Part shown: in pieces, positions 61,805 through 64,000 of the stretch
Layout: the number at the start of each line of letters is the position of its first letter
Position numbering within the stretch: position 1 is the first letter of the stretch
Source of the DNA: Actinomyces respiraculi
GTDB taxonomy: Bacteria; Actinomycetota; Actinomycetes; Actinomycetales; Actinomycetaceae
Direction: 5' to 3'
Assembly (NCBI RefSeq): GCF_014595995.2
Contig: NZ_CP063989.1
Coordinates: 1,922,001 to 1,986,000, forward strand
Length of the DNA: 64,000 nucleotides
Position numbers and translations under genes: made by a program
The notes under the pieces: generated by a model
What the model was told of the DNA's origin: nothing
The model's database searches: none
Seen by the model: the letters and a program-made list of their open reading frames with translations, nothing else

Positions 61805-62008
61805 CTAGGAGGCGGCTCTCTTGACGCGGGTGCCCTTGTGGACCTCGGGCGGGACGCTGGGGAACTGGGCGAGGTCGAGCTGGCCGGTCGTGTCCTTGGC
61901 CAGGACGATGAGCACGTCCTGGAACTCGCCGATGCGGCGGGTGATGGCGGCGGGGTCGAGCCGGTCGCGGAAGGCGATCAGCTCCTGCTTCTGCTTGTCG
62001 GCCAACAC
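61805..62008 (-). pseudogene. Transposase/integrase C-terminal fragment (uncertain)
   Basis: A 67-aa fragment (MLADKQKQELIAFRDRLDPA to VHKGTRVKRAAS) with no start context and no full-length partner. The sequence pattern, ending in a basic HKGTRVK tail, recalls C-terminal ends of actinobacterial transposases, but I cannot name the family. It is cut at about 62010 where the IS256 remnant begins, so the second element may have inserted into it. Confidence 0.4.
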
Positions 62009-62021
62009 GTGGGTGTGTCCC

Positions 62022-62800
62022 GTAGAGTGGTGTCACCGCCGGTGGTTGCAGGCCTGCCCGGAGCTGATGCGCCACCTGTTGCAGACGGTGATCAACGCCT
62101 TGCCGAGCGCCTAGGCCGACGCGGTGCGCGGCACCGGCTACGGCCAGGCCAACCCTGATCGCAGGGCTCAGCGCAACGGCTACCGGCACCTGGACCTGGG
62201 CACCCGGGTGGCACCATTGACGTGGCTGCTGCCAGGCTGCGCACCGGCTCGTACTTCCCCGGCTGGCTGCTCGAGCGCCGCAAACGGGCGCAGCCGGCGC
62301 TGATCACGGTGGTTGCCGACGCCTACCTGGCCGGTCTCCACGGGGCGCGTGGACAAACTCGTACAGGCCCTGGACATCAGCTCGCTGTCGAAGTCGCAGG
62401 TCTCGCGCATGGCATCCGGGCTCGACGAGCAAGTCGTCTCTCCTTCCGCAACCGGCCTTTGGGCGACGCCGGCCCGTTCACCTTCGCGGCGACCGACGCC
62501 CTGACCATGAAGGTAGGTGAGAGCGGTCGCGTGGTCAGCGCGGTGGTCCTGACTGCTGCCGCGCCCACTGCGCGGCCAACCTGATGTCAGTGGTTCCCAA
62601 GAGTCCGTGGCCCACCGTCAAGGCCACGGCTCCACCCGGTCCGCGACCAGCCCGACGCAGCAGCCGTCGAGGCCCAGTTCGACCGCCTCCTGGACTACGC
62701 CCGCACAATCCTGCCTGAGGCCACCGCAACCTCGGCCTGGAGATCCTCGAGCAGTGCCAGGCCACCACCAGCAAGAACAATCAAGCGAGAATCTGCAGGA
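62022..62800 (+). pseudogene. IS256-family transposase remnant, rearranged and truncated
   Basis: Family pieces in several frames: LMRHLLQTVINALPSA ending in a TAG at 62112-62114, RRAQRNGYRHLDLGTR (about 62170), LRTGSYFPGWLLERRKRAQ (about 62240-62290), VDKLVQALDISSLSKSQVSR (about 62350-62405), FAATDALTMKVGESGRVVSA (about 62490-62545), then CRAHCAANLMSVVPKSPWPT (about 62560-62615) and PDAAAVEAQFDRLL (about 62650). Relative to the copy at 267-1587 it lacks about 150 bp at the 5' end, about 170 bp in the middle, and the entire 3' third. Left-end octamer agtggtgt is at 62026-62033. Confidence 0.85.
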
Positions 62801-63066
62801 AACGGTACCGTATGTCGGTCCTGTTGTGACGTGGGGCCGAGGCCAACGAGTTTCGCGGCCTGTCGACAGGTCAGGCGGTGGGATCAAATGTGGTGCAACC
62901 GAAGCCCGCGAGACAGCGCTCCAGGAGCGGCAGTGGCAGTTCCCCAGCGACAAGGGTCTCGCCGGAGCACGCTCAGCCGAGACGAACCCGCACGCGGCCT
63001 ATAGGACGCGGATGGCCACCTGCTGCTATTGGAGTAAGGTCCATGAACCACGTTTCTTCCTCTCCG
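62801..63066. other. Non-coding stretch with no recognisable feature
   Basis: Between the IS remnant and the peptidase gene I see no convincing gene, RNA or repeat. It is less GC-rich than the main body of the window, like the peptidase gene next to it. Confidence 0.5.
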
Positions 63067-64000
63067 TCACGGCTCGGCTGGATAGCCGGTTCGGGTCGTG
63101 TCGGGCGCTGCGTATGTAGTCGGGGCCGACCGCTTAACCGTTTCTGTGGGTTTGTTCAGTTCGTACGGTGCTCCGAGGACATCGAGCATCCAGGCATGAG
63201 CGAGCGTGTTCTCATCTTCTGTGGCTTCGGTTGAGTCTCCCGCGAGGTGACCGCCGGGGGTGATTCGTTGGATGACGTGTCCGGGGTGACGTGAGACCGA
63301 AGCGTTGCGATAATGCTGGCTGAAACGATGGATGGCGTCATTGTCTGCTCTCGCGTCGCGCTCCGCGGCGCGGATCCAGGCACGTGGCAGTGGGTGGCTC
63401 TGTGCGGGAAGCTCCTGGATACGTGCCATGGGTGAGAGCCGTTGTAGGAGATCCCGGATGCTGGGGTTGTGCCGGGGGTCGCCGTACTCAGCCCAGTCGG
63501 TCGATGCCAGATTCGATGCGGGGTTCGTCAGGGTTGCGAGTGGGTCAATGAAGGGATGTACGAGGTGCAGGCCTCGTAGCCACGTTGGTTGACGCAGGCA
63601 GGCGGCGGCTGCGGTCATTCCGCCTGCACTGGCGGCGGTCACGATGATGCGATCCGCAGTGATGGTGGGTAGGGCACGGAGTCGGGCCACGCAGGCGAGT
63701 AAATCGTCAACTGTACGGTATCGGTATTCGCCTATAGCTTGCCGGTGCCACTGCGGGCCGAGCTCTCCTCCGCCCCGAATGTGGCAATAGGCGATCGCCA
63801 CGCCGCGAGCCAGGAGGTCGTCAGTGAATGGATCGAAGGGGCCTTCGAGGCTGATGCCGTAGGCTCCATACACATGGACGACCAGGGGGTGCGTCTGTTC
63901 TCCTGGTGGGAGGAAGAGCGTGATTGGGATCATCGCGCCGTCTTCGCTTTCAGCATCCAGACACAGGGTGGAGGCACGCCCAGTAGGCTCGAGGGGGAGT
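63067..64000 (-). CDS. Prolyl oligopeptidase-family (S9) serine peptidase, C-terminal part (runs off the window)
   Basis: The frame stays open to the window edge, where LDAESEDGAMIPITLFLPPG begins the catalytic domain of S9 peptidases. The seven-bladed propeller must lie beyond position 64000. Motifs: VYGAYGISLEGPFDP, the conserved YCHIRGGGELGPQWH, nucleophile in VTAASAGGMTAAAACL (usually GGSxGG, here AASAGG), acid near RADNDAIHRF, and the catalytic His in ITPGGHLAG. The gene is noticeably less GC-rich than its neighbours and lies next to transposase debris, which suggests acquisition. Its C-terminal tail (PTETVKRSAPTTYAAPDT) has no homology I know. Confidence 0.85.
   Translation of the reverse strand, partial: LPLEPTGRASTLCLDAESEDGAMIPITLFLPPGEQTHPLVVHVYGAYGISLEGPFDPFTDDLLARGVAIAYCHIRGGGELGPQWHRQAIGEYRYRTVDDLLACVARLRALPTITADRIIVTAASAGGMTAAAACLRQPTWLRGLHLVHPFIDPLATLTNPASNLASTDWAEYGDPRHNPSIRDLLQRLSPMARIQELPAQSHPLPRAWIRAAERDARADNDAIHRFSQHYRNASVSRHPGHVIQRITPGGHLAGDSTEATEDENTLAHAWMLDVLGAPYELNKPTETVKRSAPTTYAAPDTTRTGYPAEP

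Overview
The window is very GC-rich, densely packed and dominated by GTG/ATG starts with ATGA, GTGA and TGATG overlaps. The gene set points to an actinobacterium, most likely Actinomycetaceae (Actinomyces or a close relative): a PimB-type mannosyltransferase, an NdgR/LtbR regulator divergent from leuCD, the actinobacterial lexA/LysM pair, NrdR, and a DapF homologue that has lost its catalytic cysteines (Actinomyces walls use ornithine or lysine rather than meso-diaminopimelate). The genus is an inference; there is no rRNA gene here to settle it.

Layout. 1-1.6 kb: decayed IS256-family element. 1.7-8.2 kb: cell-envelope and housekeeping genes (thiL, ddl, an AMIN-like lipoprotein, gpsA, plsC, murA). 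8.3-13.9 kb: one leftward operon of a ROK regulator, a sulfonate/nitrate-type ABC importer and a Cys-type sulfatase. 14.1-17.1 kb: leuCD with divergent ndgR/ltbR, then pimB. 18.2-32.2 kb: the conserved actinobacterial block nrdR, LysM protein, lexA, hflX, dapF-like, miaA, with ldh, dinG, an MFS pump, brnQ and two YbjN proteins. Three SOS boxes lie between the divergent LysM gene and lexA. 33.1-42.1 kb: an iron-uptake locus (FTR1 permease, P19 lipoprotein, DUF2318 membrane protein, two FtsX-type permeases, ATPase, FMN-binding lipoprotein) with a divergent apbE flavinyltransferase and a DtxR/IdeR-like box. 42.1-50.9 kb: two tandem NarL/LuxR-type two-component systems flanked by two ABC exporters, one with an apparently shortened permease. 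50.9-61.6 kb: alpha/beta hydrolase, miaB, the glycine cleavage genes gcvP-gcvT-gcvH, NDH-2 and a second ROK regulator. 61.7-64 kb: transposase wreckage and the 3' part of a lower-GC prolyl-oligopeptidase-family gene.

The most interesting assembly is the 33-42 kb locus. A covalently flavinylated lipoprotein, the enzyme that would flavinylate it, a CxxC-rich DUF2318 membrane protein, an MacB-like ABC module and P19/FTR1 sit together. This suggests extracytoplasmic electron transfer coupled to iron import. The DapF-like protein, which keeps its place in a conserved operon but has lost its active site, is the second strongest observation. No tRNA, rRNA, CRISPR array or classical riboswitch was recognised.
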